DNA from: Wolfiporia cocos | Lineage: Eukaryota; Basidiomycota; Agaricomycetes; Polyporales; Phaeolaceae | Assembly (NCBI GenBank): GCA_029448655.1 | Contig: JACCLO010000008.1 | Coordinates: forward strand, 2,418,001 to 2,482,000 | Reading direction: 5' to 3' | DNA: 64,000 nucleotides | Part shown: positions 24,420 through 36,875 of the stretch, one piece after another | Layout of the letters: every line of letters starts with the position of its first letter | Position numbering within the stretch: position 1 is the first letter of the stretch | The notes under the pieces: model-generated | What the model was told of the DNA's origin: nothing | What the model saw: only the letters and a program-made list of their open reading frames with translations | Database searches by the model: none | Position numbers and translations under genes: made by a program

Positions 24420-26331
24420 CTACTCCGCCTTCAATCTCGTGTGCCTGTTTTCCGCCGTTGCTCTCCGTGCTTTCCTTTCTGCTATGACCTCTCTCAATAC
24501 GGCAACAACCAGTGGGGCGGCAATAGACGCAAAGAGCGGGGTATACACCGCATACTTGTGTTCTGCGGGGAAATAAAGTAATGCGAGCATGCCAGGATTG
24601 AAGAATGCGCGTGATGCGAGTGTCAAAGCTCTGCCCGCGTGCTTGAGCGCAACCTCCAGCGAGAAGGGCACAGCGGCATATACCTGGGAGGGGAGGTTAA
24701 TTGTCTGGACTGGATGCATGACGGCTTGTATACCTCGTCAAGCGCCGTCAGAGCATCCTGCACATCGCCTTTGACATCTTGGCCAACTGGCATGTTTTCT
24801 ATCTGTGCAACGAGACGTACAATGCTCTGAAGCGTCTCTTGCGCGCCTCCGACATTCTCGATGGCACGTCGACGCAGTAGCGCGTCAAGCTGCCAGTCTG
24901 TAATACCGGCGGAAGTGGCCCGAGTCTCTACGTGGGCTTGTGCCGGCAGTGCCGGTACTCCCAAGAGACTTGTCAGCTGGTGGCGAAACGTGGCAAACAC
25001 CGAGTCGAGCGCAGCGGTGGGCAGGTGACGCGTGACATTAATTGTGGGAGGATCGAAGAGGACGATGCCGCCCCATTGCGGGAGGATGAATGAACTAGAA
25101 GTAGCGGGGATACCTGTATATTGCGTGCAACATGAATGGACTACGCTCATGAACAAAGGTGATGAAGATGAGATACCATCGGTTCCTAAGATGCGTAATG
25201 GGCTATGCCTCGATGACGGTACGAAAAGGACGAAGTGCAGAACCGGATCGCTTGAGACACTCGAAGCTGTTCACCTGTCAATACCACAGAATACAGGCGT
25301 CCGTGATAGCTTACAGAGTGTCCATTCAGCAGAGTTGACGAAGACGGTGAGGTCTTCTTGCGTTAAACCGTATTCTACCTCAGCACCCTTATATAGCGTG
25401 TGTGGTTCAAACGCCAGCGGTGCATGATATTGCACTTGGCTTTCAACCGTGAAGTTGTGCAGAACTGACAGTCTGTCCAAGACCGGCGAGAGGTGCTCTG
25501 CGAGACACATGTCAGAAAGTGTGCATAGAGCAGATCGCTGCGGAGCGGCGCTCACTGGACAACGAATTTGCAACGTCCCAAGAGAGTACAGCGTTTTCGG
25601 ACGCAGCATCTTCGTTGAGGAGAGTGAATGCGAGTCGATAACGCGGGGCGAATGTCACAACACGGTCGGAATGCGCCGTTCGAAGCGTGGTGTACGGTGC
25701 TAGTAATGTTGCTAAAGCGTCCGCTAAACCCATTGCAAGATCCGTCGTAGCTGAACGTCCATTGAGTATACCTTCCCAGAGACCCCGGAGGTTACTCGCT
25801 TTGTATCTCACCATCTAAATGGGCTGAGAACATCAGCTGTCGCTCCTCGACTGTAGAATCTTGTACTGCAGACTGGAGTGAGACCTGGTAGGCGCCAGGA
25901 CTTAGGGAACCTTCAACAGAGCACGCGCATTCATGCTTACATTCTCACTCACGTCAAATGAAGTGTGGATACGTAGATTTGCAGCTGACTTTTTTGCACG
26001 TCTGAGTTCCCGTCGAGATAGCTTTGCACTCCTCGAGCCAGGACAGTAGAATCAAGTTTGGAGTTGCCTGCATCTATATCAACGTGAACAGGAAAGACAA
26101 GCTGCGATTCAGTGAGACCAACAATGCTGGTCGCATTAGCAAGTTGCGTACCTCCTTGGATTGTCTGGATAACACATCAGACGTTGGTAGGGACTGCCGT
26201 TCAATACTCGTCGTTGTCCACCATAGTGGCAGTGCTAATATTATCACGACCCAATAGGACGCTAGGATGTACCGGCGTACAGTCTTCGACTCGAACAGTA
26301 TGGGTGGCGATACTGGCGCCGTCTGTTCCAT
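24420..26331 (-). CDS. GPI17: GPI transamidase subunit PIG-S/Gpi17
   Basis: Subunit of the ER-membrane complex that attaches GPI anchors to proteins. Exons 26331-26152, 26101-25953, 25900-25812, 25771-25556, 25497-25315, 25266-24734 and 24683-24420 close in phase for about 537 residues. The N-terminus has the PIG-S signature: a short cytosolic stretch, then RRYILASYWVVIILALPLWW (transmembrane) followed by TTTSIERQSLP. The lumenal part includes VFPVHVDI, HFVLFVPSS, SSFILPQWGGIV and ITDWQLDALLRRR. A second hydrophobic segment near the C-terminus (YTPLFASIAAPLVVAVL) precedes a basic tail. The third intron is only 40 nt, but reading through it gives a stop, so splicing is required. Divergent from RLI1. 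Confidence 0.9.
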
Positions 26332-26601
26332 CAACGCGTGAGGGTGATCTCGAAAGGTAGGCCTTAGTGTACCGCGTCAGTTATGTAAGGTGCGTCCCAT
26401 AATGGACAGCTCTTACTGGATAACAACCTCGCACTTATCTGGTCAACAATTCGTAACAAATCTGACGCACGTGATTGGTTAGCAGTAAATTTCAGCAGGT
26501 CCTCGTCTTATATCCCATCATCTGTCGCTTTCTCCCTCTCGCTTTTTGCATTCCCGAGTGGCCTCGTCGCGGTGCTGGTGCCCCCTAGAGCGTGACCAGC
26601 C
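26332..26601. promoter_or_regulatory. Divergent GPI17/RLI1 promoter region
   Basis: 270 bp separates the two start codons and must contain both promoters. A pyrimidine-rich tract on the + strand (CATCATCTGTCGCTTTCTCC, about 26516-26535) lies shortly upstream of the RLI1 start, a common fungal 5'-UTR feature. Confidence 0.45.
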
Positions 26602-28959
26602 ATGTCCGACAAGATCACTCGTATCGCTATCGTCGACGCGAACCGCTGCAAACCAAAGCGGTGCGCGCAGGAATGCAAGAAGGTAAGCAAGCCGTTTGGT
26701 CGGGGGCTCTGTGATCTTCGGAGTGCTGATGCATGGCAAGCTAGTCATGTCCCGTCGTCAAAATGGGTGCGGTCGAAACTACTTCAAATTAAGGAGGATG
26801 CTAAATAGCACGTACAGGCAAACTCTGTATAGAGGTCAAGCCCACTGACAAGATCGCGTTCATCTCTGAGTTCCTATGCATAGGTTGCGGTATATGTGTG
26901 AAGAAGTGCGCAGCATACATTCTTCTCTTGACCCAAATCCGTATTAACACGCCAATTCGCCGTGCAGATGTCCATTCGAAGCCATCGCGATTATTAACCT
27001 ACCCACAAACCTTGACACCGAGGTCACGCACCGCTATACCGCGAACTCGTTCAAGCTTCACCGCTTACCAACACCAAGACCGGGCCAGGTTCTCGGTCTC
27101 GTCGGCACAAACGGTATTGGCAAGAGTACCGCGCTCAAAATTCTCGCAGGGAAGCTCAAGCCGAACTTTGGTCGTTACGATGTTTGTGTTGTGCGGAGTG
27201 TATACGTGTTCGCGCTCTGATTCTGCCCTAGGATCCCCCAGACTGGCAGGAGATTCTGAAATATTTCCGTGGATCGGAGCTTCAGAACTACTTCACGAAG
27301 ATCCTAGAGGACAACCTCAAAGCGCTGATCAAGCCTCAATATGTCGACCACATTCCTCGTGCAATCAAGAGCAAGATGACTGTTTCGCAGATGCTCGACA
27401 CAAAGCTTGAGAGAGACAACAAGCAGAAGATGTGCGACGATCTTGAGCTCAATGAGGTGCTCTCGCGAGAGCCCGGGCAGTTGTCTGGTGGAGAGTTGCA
27501 GCGGTTTGCCATTGCGATGTCGTGTATCCAACAGGCGGATGTGTGCGTTCATGATGTTTGCTGGATCCCGCGCGTGTATACTGACAGTATGGCAACTGAA
27601 TAGCTACATGTTCGACGAGCCTTCAAGTTACTTGGATATCAGACAACGTTTGAAGGCAGCCGAGGTTATCCGTGAACTGCTCACGCCCGCCAACTATGTT
27701 GTTGCCGTCGAGCACGACTTGTCTGTTCTCGATTACCTGTCTGATTTCATCTGCTGTCTCTACGGCAAGCCATCGATGTATGGTGTGGTGACGATGCCTT
27801 ACTCCGTCCGTGAAGGTTTGTGGCGTCGGTCTTTTTGCAAAATGTCCTCACTTTGCGATTAGGTATCAACATTTTCCTGGACGGCTTCATCCCCACGGAA
27901 AACCTGCGGTTCCGCGAGGACTCGCTCACCTTCAAGATGGTCGAGACTGCAGAGGAGCTGATCATCGACAAGACCCGCCACTACTCCTACCCTTCGATGA
28001 CCAAGACGCTCGGCGGTTTCAAGCTGACCGTTCAGAGTGGCAGCTTCACCGACTCAGAGATTATTGTCATGCTTGGCGAGAACGGGATGGGCAAGACGAC
28101 GTTCATCCGCCTGCTCGCCGGTGACACTCCCGACGAGGAGACGGACAAGCAGACACTCTCCGTTTCGCTCAAGCCGCAGACGATCTCCCCGTCATTCCCC
28201 GGCACAGTCCGCATGCTACTGTTGAAGCGGATCAAGGCGTCATTTATGCACCCGCAGTTCAACACTGACGTTGTGAAGCCCATGAACCTGGACCCCATCC
28301 TGGACCAGGATGTGAAGACGCTCTCCGGAGGAGAGCTGCAACGTGTAGCCATTGTGCTTGCTCTTGGAAAGCCTTCTGTATCGGTATTCCTGCTCGATGA
28401 GCCAAGCTCGTGCGTCCTGCAGTTTCTTTCGTATTCGTGTCAGTGAGCTCAATCACGGTGTAGTTTCCTCGACTCCGAGCAACGCATTATTGCAAGCAAG
28501 GTCATTAAGAGGTGCGTTACAGGATTGTCCGTGTAGTACTGCTAGGCTTAACAGCCTGCAGATTCATCCTTCACGCGAAGAAGACGGCATTCGTTATCGA
28601 GCACGACTTCATCATGGCAACGTATCTTGCTGATCGTGTGATCGTCTTCGAGGGTAAGCCAGCTGTCTCAGCAACAGCTACACCGTGAGTTCAGGGTCAT
28701 AGGTACTGCTATCTTGAGAGTTGATTGTTTTGATGGCGTTATTTAGGCCCCAGTCGCTGTTGACTGGTATGAACAAGTTCTTGGCATCGCTTGAGATCAC
28801 CTTTAGAAGAGATCCCACCAACTTCCGGCCGCGCGTCAACAAGCGGAACAGTATCAAGGACCGGGAGCAGAAGGGTACGTTTGTGTTTAGCCGTTCAGAA
28901 TTGTCTACTAACTATTCCACGCTGTAGCTTCTGGGAACTACTTCTTCCTGGAAGAGTAG
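26602..28959 (+). CDS. RLI1: Ribosome-recycling ATPase ABCE1/Rli1
   Basis: Splits ribosomes after termination and acts in initiation. Eleven exons, 26602-26682, 26745-26766, 26818-26905, 26968-27181, 27232-27542, 27604-27815, 27863-28409, 28464-28511, 28562-28684, 28747-28874 and 28928-28959, give about 601 residues with all phases closed. The N-terminal Fe-S domain shows CxxxxC spacing in [15 protein letters not shown] and [18 protein letters not shown]1 has Walker [10 protein letters not shown], signature [12 protein letters not shown] and Walker [15 protein letters not shown]2 has [30 protein letters not shown] and the switch AFVIEHDF. Exon 2 is 22 nt and the final exon 32 nt; the second splice rebuilds the cysteine block. 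Confidence 0.97.
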
Positions 28960-29344
28960 GCTGCAGAGCCATTGTCGTCGTAACATAGTAGACCGCCACG
29001 ATGTATAATAGCTGTTGTAGCCTAGCGGGAGCTGCCGCGTATCGCTACGCGGAACCAGCAGAAACGCGTTATGGGACTCTTGCCAATTGTCAGGCAGGTT
29101 GGTTTAGTAGACAGACGCATCGCGAAATGATGTTGAAGAGGCGATTCACCAGCTTGGGCGGAAACAAGTAGCTTGATCATGACCTCAACTGTATGTCACA
29201 CCAGGCGTTCTTGTGGAGTGGTAGGACAAGCATTCAGACCCAGGGTGGAGCCCAAATGTCATAATGGATATAAGGATGGAAGGCGAAAAATTCAGGAGAC
29301 TCAGCTTCTCGAGTACAAGTGATAGTACCCCACAGGTAACAAGG
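28960..29344. other. RLI1 3' flank
   Basis: About 385 bp with no coding feature recognised; it should contain the RLI1 3' UTR and the promoter of the small downstream gene. Confidence 0.5.
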
Positions 29345-29649
29345 ATGACCGGACCCGCACCGAACCAGAGAGGACTCGTGCGTAGCAACCACCATCTCGC
29401 CTTCACTAGAACCACTTACACAAGCACGTAGAAGCTCGCCGGCGGCTCAGCGCTGGCACTGGCAATCGGCATAATGTACTACATCAAGCCCTCAAATCTG
29501 CATCCCGAGACCGCAGGGAGGAACGCACAGATGAGCGAGCGTATGTCACAGCACTTGCGACATGAGTTATCGTGCTGACACAGTACACGGAGCCAGAAGA
29601 TGCCAATCCAACGGCGCAATCGGTGGATGTCCGAGAGAAAGCCAGATGA
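29345..29649 (+). CDS. Small single-pass membrane protein, 64 residues
   Basis: Three exons, 29345-29377, 29432-29540 and 29597-29649, give 64 residues with a TGA stop. Introns have good donors (GTGCGT, GTATGT) and a CTGAC branch point in the second. The protein starts MTGPAPNQRGL, has one hydrophobic segment (LAGGSALALAIGIMYYI) and a polar acidic/basic tail (NPTAQSVDVREKAR). This size and topology are common among mitochondrial inner-membrane or respiratory accessory miniproteins, but I recognise no family. The pattern of short exons with matching phases argues for a real gene; annotation pipelines would easily miss it. Confidence 0.55.
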
Positions 29650-30322
29650 AGTTACCCAGTGAGATGACATGAATGCGGCAACACCACCGGACAAGCGGAG
29701 TCGTTAGAACGCAGTCAGGATGCATGCTGATATGAGAGAGCGATATGATTGTGGTTGGCCTGTTGAGATCGTGTAATACAATACGGATCCAGGTGCAAGA
29801 CGTAGCGGGCTGGGAGCAACCAAAGATATTTGATCGCTAATTTCGCGTAACGGATAGTGATAGTAACGGAACCGTAGCAGCCGAGAGCTTTGGGAGTATC
29901 ATGAAGTAATCAGAGCTAAAACCCAGCACATATGAGCTTCAGAGCACATGCACTGGCTTCAGGCCTCAAGCTTTCAAGACCGGTCTCGAGGACGGAAGGC
30001 AAGAACAAGAATTGCGCGCGTAGGGTGTCGGGCGCTGCTATAGGTTTCTCGCGGAGTTATGTCGGAATCTGAAATGGATGGCACCAATTCCACAGAAGGG
30101 AACCAACCACTTAGGAAGTTGCGTAGTACCACCTACATTCTCGAGCTCAGACATTCTCATTCACTTCGCTAGTACACAGGCGCTAGAAATTCATCTAAGA
30201 CCATTTACGCAAGAAGATCCCAGATTGTTCTGATCCTGGAACGTGCATAACGTGCTTCTTGCGCGACGTTGGGTTCATCGCTTCAAGCGTTTTGCACCTA
30301 ATCGTTACTGCATTTGCATCTC
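29650..30322. other. Intergenic, no supported gene
   Basis: About 670 bp without conserved coding signals; probably contains the promoter of the SANT-domain gene. Confidence 0.45.
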
Positions 30323-33300
30323 ATGCCTCCTAAAAATAAGCTCCGAAAAGGGCCTGGCAATGTGGGTTCATGCGATTTTGGTTATATCATATGTGTATGA
30401 ACGCTAAGCTGATCGCCATCAATGCCATAGCGGCCACCTGCACATAGACGTTCCGCATCAGTAGCAGGTCCACCTAGTACGTTTCAAGGATACGACAGAG
30501 GCATACTTGGAGAACGTGGACCACCTCACTTAGGTATAGGAGAAACCCCGTGGCGACCTGGTGATGTGTGGCTACATCCGGACTCTGAAGCTTTCCCCCC
30601 GTTGGATCCTCCTGGACCAGAATGGACAGCAAATTGGCGTAGATACGCTGATGAAGACTGGTCAAAGGGTCGTCGTGGTGTAATGCCAGAGACGATGGCG
30701 ACGAGGATGTTCGAACCCTCAGACAATTGGAAACAGTCTCACAATGATCATTCCCCCAAGCAAGTATCGTCCTGATATAAGCGATTAGGATATCTACTTA
30801 CTAGAATCTAGCATGGCAAGGGACCGCGTTCCGATTCCTGCTGTGCAAGATGTGAGGGCACGAACTCCTCCTCGTCTAATGCGGGATCATTATTCACCAC
30901 CGCTACCACCACCACCACCACCTCCGCCGCCGCCATTCTACTCACCGTCTGCGCCGCCGCCGCCGCCACCACCACTACCTACGGCTCGTCCGATATCCGA
31001 TCACTATTCACCTCCTCGAGAGCGTTTCTCGCTTCCAGATCATTACTCCCCGCCGGACCATTATTCACCAAATCATTATGTACCGCCAGATCAATACTTA
31101 CCTCATTTCACAGGAGATCGTTATCGGCCTGATTATGCCTCCCCTACTCCAGCCTATAGCCCTCGATATCCATATATGAATCCCCGTTCTGACTCGTATC
31201 GACCGCAATACGATGAGGACCGATTCATCAGAATCCCTTACGCAGAGGACATACCCCCAGACCGGTTTGATCGGTATGAGTCCCCCTTCCCACCGGTGGG
31301 GTCCATGTATCCCCCGAGGAGAAAGCGATATCGTAGCCGAAGCCACAGTCCCGATCACTCAGTGAGCCCCTCTACGTCTCACTTAACTGCAAGCCACTCT
31401 CCTACCCGAGCACGCATCGGCTCGCCTGAGCCACCTGTACCACTTGACGATGAGCTCTATAGCCCATCGGCGCGCCTACCGCCCAGAGCTTCCGGACGTC
31501 GCTCGCCGCCTCGCCGCGCGCAGAAGTTCCGAGTTCCACCTGCACCTGGCAGCAGCGCCAAAGGTCAGATAGCCTTGAAGAAGGAAGAGTCCATTCCAGG
31601 TCTTGTAATCACAGGACAAGAATCCTCGAAAAAAGAAGGCGCCAGCCTCAAGTCGCCATCGATCACATCTCCAGCGACTACTGGGGGGACTGCCAAGCCG
31701 TTCCACGCCCTGCCTCGCAAGCCAGAGATACCGCTCGGCAGCGATCGTCCTCGTGCGATGAACGCGCGACATAAACAGAGGACCAAAGGTACGTCACGTT
31801 GAAGGTTACAATTGTCATAAGCTCTTCATAAACTTGAATCCGAAGAAAATGTCACCGCAAGTTCAAAACAAGAAGGCTCCAGTACTCCAAGTACGCCGGT
31901 CCCATCTGAACGCAGGCTTAGTCGCACACCATCTACGGAAGAACATGTTGATGCTAGTACTCCTCACGAGCCTCAGGTATTGTCAGCCGCGCCGCCGCCT
32001 GTGGCTGACATGGTCAAGACAACGAACTTATCGCAGGCCTCTTCGCAGCACAAAGAGTCGACAAAGGGTCCAGAAATTGCTAAGGACGAATCTGATATGG
32101 ACATGTCCACGCCCCCTACGCATGGCTCCCCTACGTCACATCATTCAAGTCTGCCTGCTGAGCCGCCCCAGTCGCCATCGGTCATAGAATCCAGGTACGT
32201 CCCTCTGTCATCTGAAGATGATCGCATGAATTCAATAACTACTAGGAATTCTGCTGCCAACGAATCTGACATGGATATGTCGCCCCCTCAATCTCCCCTA
32301 TACAGCCCATCTAACCTTCCACTCCCGCCGCCTATCGAAGTGACCCCGGAACAGCATAGCCCTGATCAGCTATCTCTACCATCTCGAGACCCTGAATCAC
32401 TCCTCCAGACATCAACGGAGGCCGCACCTCATATTGCGCCTGCGTCCGAGAAGACCGTAATTGAGAAGCCGAAGGACCTCAGAGAGCATCGCGGACAGCC
32501 CGCAGGATATGACTCTGACATGGATATGTCGCCTCCTACTTCACCCAAGCCTCGACAGCTCAATGGAGGTAATGCAAGTACTGATGAACCCGAACCTTCG
32601 AGTTGCACTGATGCTCGAGCGCAAAACACTCTTGAACAAGATACGGTTGATCTACCATTTGCTCAGACTGGAGCTACGGATAGTCTTGACACAGCTCGCG
32701 AAAGATCTGTCCGGCCGTCTGTATCTTCTCATGCCCAGACTGCGCTCCCTTCGAACACTACAGCTACGAACTTGGTGGCGCCAGATGTTCCTGAAGCACC
32801 GGTACGGATTGAAGATATTTTCAATATTGCAATTCCGCCTCCGCCTCGCGACAAGGAAGCACCTCCTGTGTCTCGGGAGCCCAGTGGTACGCCTGAAGCC
32901 GCTGAAACTACCATCCAGGAGCCTTCCACATGCACGGAAGATCAAGATGTGACAATGGCAGATGGCGGCGCATCTGACGAGCGGGCCGGAGCTGCCCAGA
33001 ATGCCTCTGACGGCGACGAAAGCGATAACCCTCTATCCGATGCTCTACGTCTTACTGTCATGACAAGGCTTCGTTATGATCGACAGACGCAGGAAGAGCG
33101 CGTTCACCCCATTCTGTTCGCCAATCGTTACAGGACACAGCCTTCACCCAGAATGCCATTTGTCGTCGACACCTTGCGTCCTCACCCATCAACAAGCAAT
33201 CAGTCAGGTTCGAGGAAGGATGGCTTCGAATTTACAAAGCCCTCCTTGCAGATCCTCTTTGCTCAGCGCCAGGCTGCTATGACGCAGAAGGTGCAGCGAC

Positions 33301-35461
33301 TGCGAGATGAGTATATGTCTTTGCATCGACGCTGGCAATCGCATTGCGCTAAGCTAGATGAAATCGCAAAAGCAGCAGCTTTGGAAGAAGCTGCTGCAAC
33401 CGCTGGAAGAACAACGCGGCGCTCAGCCGCTATGGGAGACGCAGTCCGAACGGACTTGGAGATGGAGCAGATTATCGCCAGTCTTGGCAATGATGAGCTC
33501 ACTGATGCAAACCACCTTGCTGCTCGCAATGCCGCCACAATCCCTGACATGATCTCCGCAACGAATGGAACAGTCGACTACGTATTTGACGACACTAATA
33601 ACGAGGTACATGACCCGGTCAACTTCTACGCGCCGAATACTGGAATCGAAGACTGGACAGAGGAGGAGAAATCCATTTTCCTAGAGAAGTTCGCGCTCTA
33701 TCCCAAACAGTTTGGCATCATCGCCGACTATCTTCCGCACAAGACGCCCGCTGAATGTGTCACATACTACTACCTCCACAAGAAGACACTGATCAACTTC
33801 AGGGAGCTCGTTGCGCGCAACACGATTGGCAAGCGCAAGCGCGGAGGCCGTCGCACAGACAAGAAGAAGGGCAACGCGCTCCTCACGGACATCCGCCAGC
33901 ACGATGACGAAGTCTCGCGCTCCTCCACACCGCCCGGGCCCGTTACGCGCCGCAGACGTGGTGCGCAGATCCCTGCCGCCGAGCCGAGACGCACTGTGGC
34001 CACCCGACGAAGCACGGCGGCTTTGGACGAGTCTCCTGTATCGACGCCGACGCCTGAGCCAGAGCCGCGCAGGAGACGGCGCGCGACGCGGCCAACTGCA
34101 AAGGCAATGGCGTCAATGGAACAGGAAAACGAAGATGATGCACTAGATGTTGGTGTTTCAATGATTTTCCATGGTTGGTGTTATTGCTCATGTCCGTTGG
34201 ACCCTTTTTTTCTTCTGCAGGATGATCCGAAGCCCGCTAAGAGGGGGCGGAGAAGCCGCAGTTCCAAAGTTACAGAAACCGTTGTTTCGCCGATCGAGCC
34301 GGCTCCGACTCCGGCGATGCCTGTGCCTGTACACTTCACCGAGACGAGGTTCATTGACCAGACTGAATTGACGGCAAGAAAGAAGCTAACGACCCCTAAT
34401 TCCTCCTGGTCCAATGAGGATAAAGGTCAGCGTCTCGATGAAGTTCTTGATCGGACACTCACTGGGCGACTAGAGCAATTCCTCAAACTGCTAGCGCAGC
34501 ATGGCGCCGACTTTAAGCGCATCTCTGCTTCGATGCCGAACAAGGTATGTACGTCATTATCATAACTTCCGTGTGCTAATCACTCCTGTAGACCGCTCAA
34601 CAAGTGAGCATTTTCTACAAGACTAACCTTGCAGAGCTGCAGCTCGACAAGATTGCGACAAGCGCGCCGAAGCGCTCGCCGAGCCCGGTAGCGTCCCGCG
34701 AGTCGTCCAAAGAGCCATCGGCCCCACCATCCCGCACTACACCTGCCACTACACCCGGCACGAGCACTAGTACGGCGTCCTCCCAAACCCAACCCCAGAA
34801 CACCGGCGCCGCAAAATCCAAAGACAAGGGCAAGGATAAGGAAAAGGAAGCGGAGGTGAGAGCGCTCACACTTTCGCTGCGGGTCGACCACCAGGCAGGC
34901 ACGTCCTCCCCTTCTCCCGGTCCCCAGTCCCGACCGATGCCGCGCGCGCAGCCTAGCGTGTCCGCAGGTCCTGGTCCTGGTCCCGTTCCGAGCGTCACCG
35001 CCAAACCCAACACAACCCCAAACACGAACAAAAAGTCGGACACGGGCCCCCCGCTCCCCCGCCAGACGTCTATAGTGCTCCCCGCGCGCCCGCAGTTCTC
35101 CGCTTCCTCCACAGTGCCCGCCGCACGCTCGCTGCCCGCGCGCCCGCGGTTCCCAGGTGCGGTCCCCGCGGCCTCTCTCAGCGCCCCCAGCGCGACCCAA
35201 GACGAGCCGATGCGGGTGACGACGTTCCCGCTGCACCAGAAGGAGCAGCGCCTGCCGCCACGCGCGATGTTCATGCGGGACAAGGCGGCGCGCGAGAAGG
35301 CCCTGGCGGAGCAGGTGCCGCCGGCGCGGTTTGGGCCGGGCGTGAGCGTGAGCGTAAGTGCTAATGGGGTGATGGGGGAGAGGGAGAGGACGATGCCGAT
35401 GGCGCTGCAGACGACGGGAGACCTCGCGACGTTCGTGGGGAAACGCTTAAGTAACGGATGA
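30323..35461 (+). CDS. SNT1: SANT-domain corepressor, SNT1/NCoR-like (Set3-type deacetylase complex)
   Basis: Probable scaffold of the fungal Set3 histone-deacetylase complex, the counterpart of NCoR/SMRT (family knowledge). Firm exons are 30812-31788, 31846-34148, 34221-34544 and 34592-35461. An upstream exon of about 30463-30763 carries LGIGETPWRPGDVW and WTANWRRYADEDW; its link to 30812 and the start (ATG at 30323 possible) are not resolved. The N-terminal part has HYSPP repeats and long polyproline runs. Three copies of (E/D)SDMDMS(P/T)P follow. SANT1 is DWTEEEKSIFLEKFALYPKQ, then FGIIADYLPHKTPAECVTYY. SANT2 begins SSWSNEDKGQRLDEVL and continues HGADFKRISASMPNKTAQQV. The C-terminus is Pro/Ser/Ala-rich. 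The 72-nt intron at 34149-34220 is a multiple of three without a stop, so retention would add 24 residues. Confidence 0.86.
30896..30984 (+). repeat. CCA/CCG-type triplet run encoding polyproline
   Basis: Imperfect CCA, CCT and CCG triplets encode two proline blocks separated by FYSPSA in the N-terminal part of the SNT1-like protein. Such runs are often length-polymorphic. Confidence 0.85.
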
Positions 35462-35730
35462 CAGTAACAGTTTGTTCAATTTTTGTCAGTGGGAATGGCC
35501 TTCGTGCTGATTGGGCCAAATTGGCGTATTTTGCGTTTGTTCGTTTGTTCGTCTAGCACTCACTTGGGCGTTATGAGATTCTTGTCTTGCTCCCGGTAAT
35601 GTTCAGAGGTCGAGATGTGATACATGATGTCGACTTCCGTACTGTACAGTCATGATATATTGTTCTAAGCATATCGAATCCCCGGATGACATAGCAGAAG
35701 TATACACGAGTAGATGGTTCGTACATGCAG

Positions 35731-36459
35731 TTAACGCCGGCCCTCGACCATGATGATGTGATAGCCGAAGTTGGTCTTCACGAGCGGCGAGAGGATGGGT
35801 TTATCGACGTTGGACGGTTCAAGTGCGAATGCCGCTTCCTGGAACGGACCCTTCAAGTGTTTGCACGATCCGTCAGCAACCAAGACCGGGACGGTGAGCG
35901 AACTGGACGTACCACCATGGACCCGCGAACCATCCAGCCGAGGCTTCCGCCAGCTATGATAAACGAGGGCATGAAACCATCATGTCAATCAGTAGGAGTG
36001 AAATCTTGAAAGATCACAGACCCTTCGCCTTGTCTTCGGAGTATTCCTGTGCGACCTTGTCGAACCGCTGTCCTTCCTATCAAGGTGCGTTCACTCAGCT
36101 CGAGAAGCGAGATGCCAAGAAATGGCCGAAAATCAACGCACCTGGATCTTCTGCAGCGCCTCGGTAGCCTTCGAGTGCTTCTCACACAGGATGTGGCGCA
36201 CATTGACTGCCGTCGCGGGCTTCAGCGCGCCCTTGCCCTGCAAAGATATTTACGCGATATCATCAGCATGAATCTATCAGCTTCACCAGCGTGCACTCCG
36301 CTCCGAGCAATCACAGGCCCCGATTAGCGATGCAGCATGCGTGGAATGGCGTACCTTGGATTTGGAGTCGGATGCGGCCTCAGAAGTCTTAGCAGCGCCT
36401 TTTCCTGCTTTCTTGTCTGCAGGCTTCTTGTCTGCAGAGGCGTTCGCTTTCTTGGCCAT
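35731..36459 (-). CDS. PIN4: Parvulin-type peptidyl-prolyl isomerase, PIN4/Par14 class
   Basis: Small nuclear or preribosomal cis-trans prolyl isomerase. Exons 36459-36355, 36237-36142, 36076-36022, 35953-35913 and 35850-35731 give 138 residues. A Lys/Ala/Ser-rich N-terminus ([20 protein letters not shown]), as in Par14, precedes the domain: [55 protein letters not shown] and [14 protein letters not shown]. There is no WW domain, so this is the Par14/PIN4 branch rather than ESS1/Pin1. All five exons join in phase. Confidence 0.95.
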
Positions 36460-36875
36460 GACGGTACCGTAGAGATGTTCACTACGAGCGTGCCAAGCAC
36501 ACGCGATCGGTTATAGCAAGATCTAATCGCGGGTCAAGCGCCCAGGCAGCGACTTGCAACTGCGGATGGAGGTATCAGCTCACGGCCAAGCTACAGCATC
36601 TGGTCAAGTAAACATAATAGAACTACATGCGTTTAGAATACTATGAGTCTGCTTGCAAAAGTGTCTAGCCCAGAGAATCCAACACCTGCAAGGATTCACG
36701 TGCGTGATGTCATTTTACCCCGCGGCGCGCTAACATTCCCACCACTTCCAAATCGCAAGCACCCACATCCTAGTCCTCATCTCAGCAGTAGGTTATATCT
36801 CCTCAGCAAGGGATTTCCCTTCATACAGCTCTATACAAGTCCCCCAATCACTTGTTCTACTCCTCCAAATCAACC
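36460..36875. promoter_or_regulatory. Divergent upstream region of PIN4 and a possible miniprotein
   Basis: 416 bp between the PIN4 start (-) and a candidate small gene (+). It presumably contains the PIN4 promoter; no element is clear enough to name. Confidence 0.4.

Noticed and set aside
31822..31845. Acceptor at 31821 for the SNT1 intron starting at 31789
   Set aside because: It would make a 33-nt intron. The AG at 31845 keeps the same frame and gives a normal 57-nt intron.
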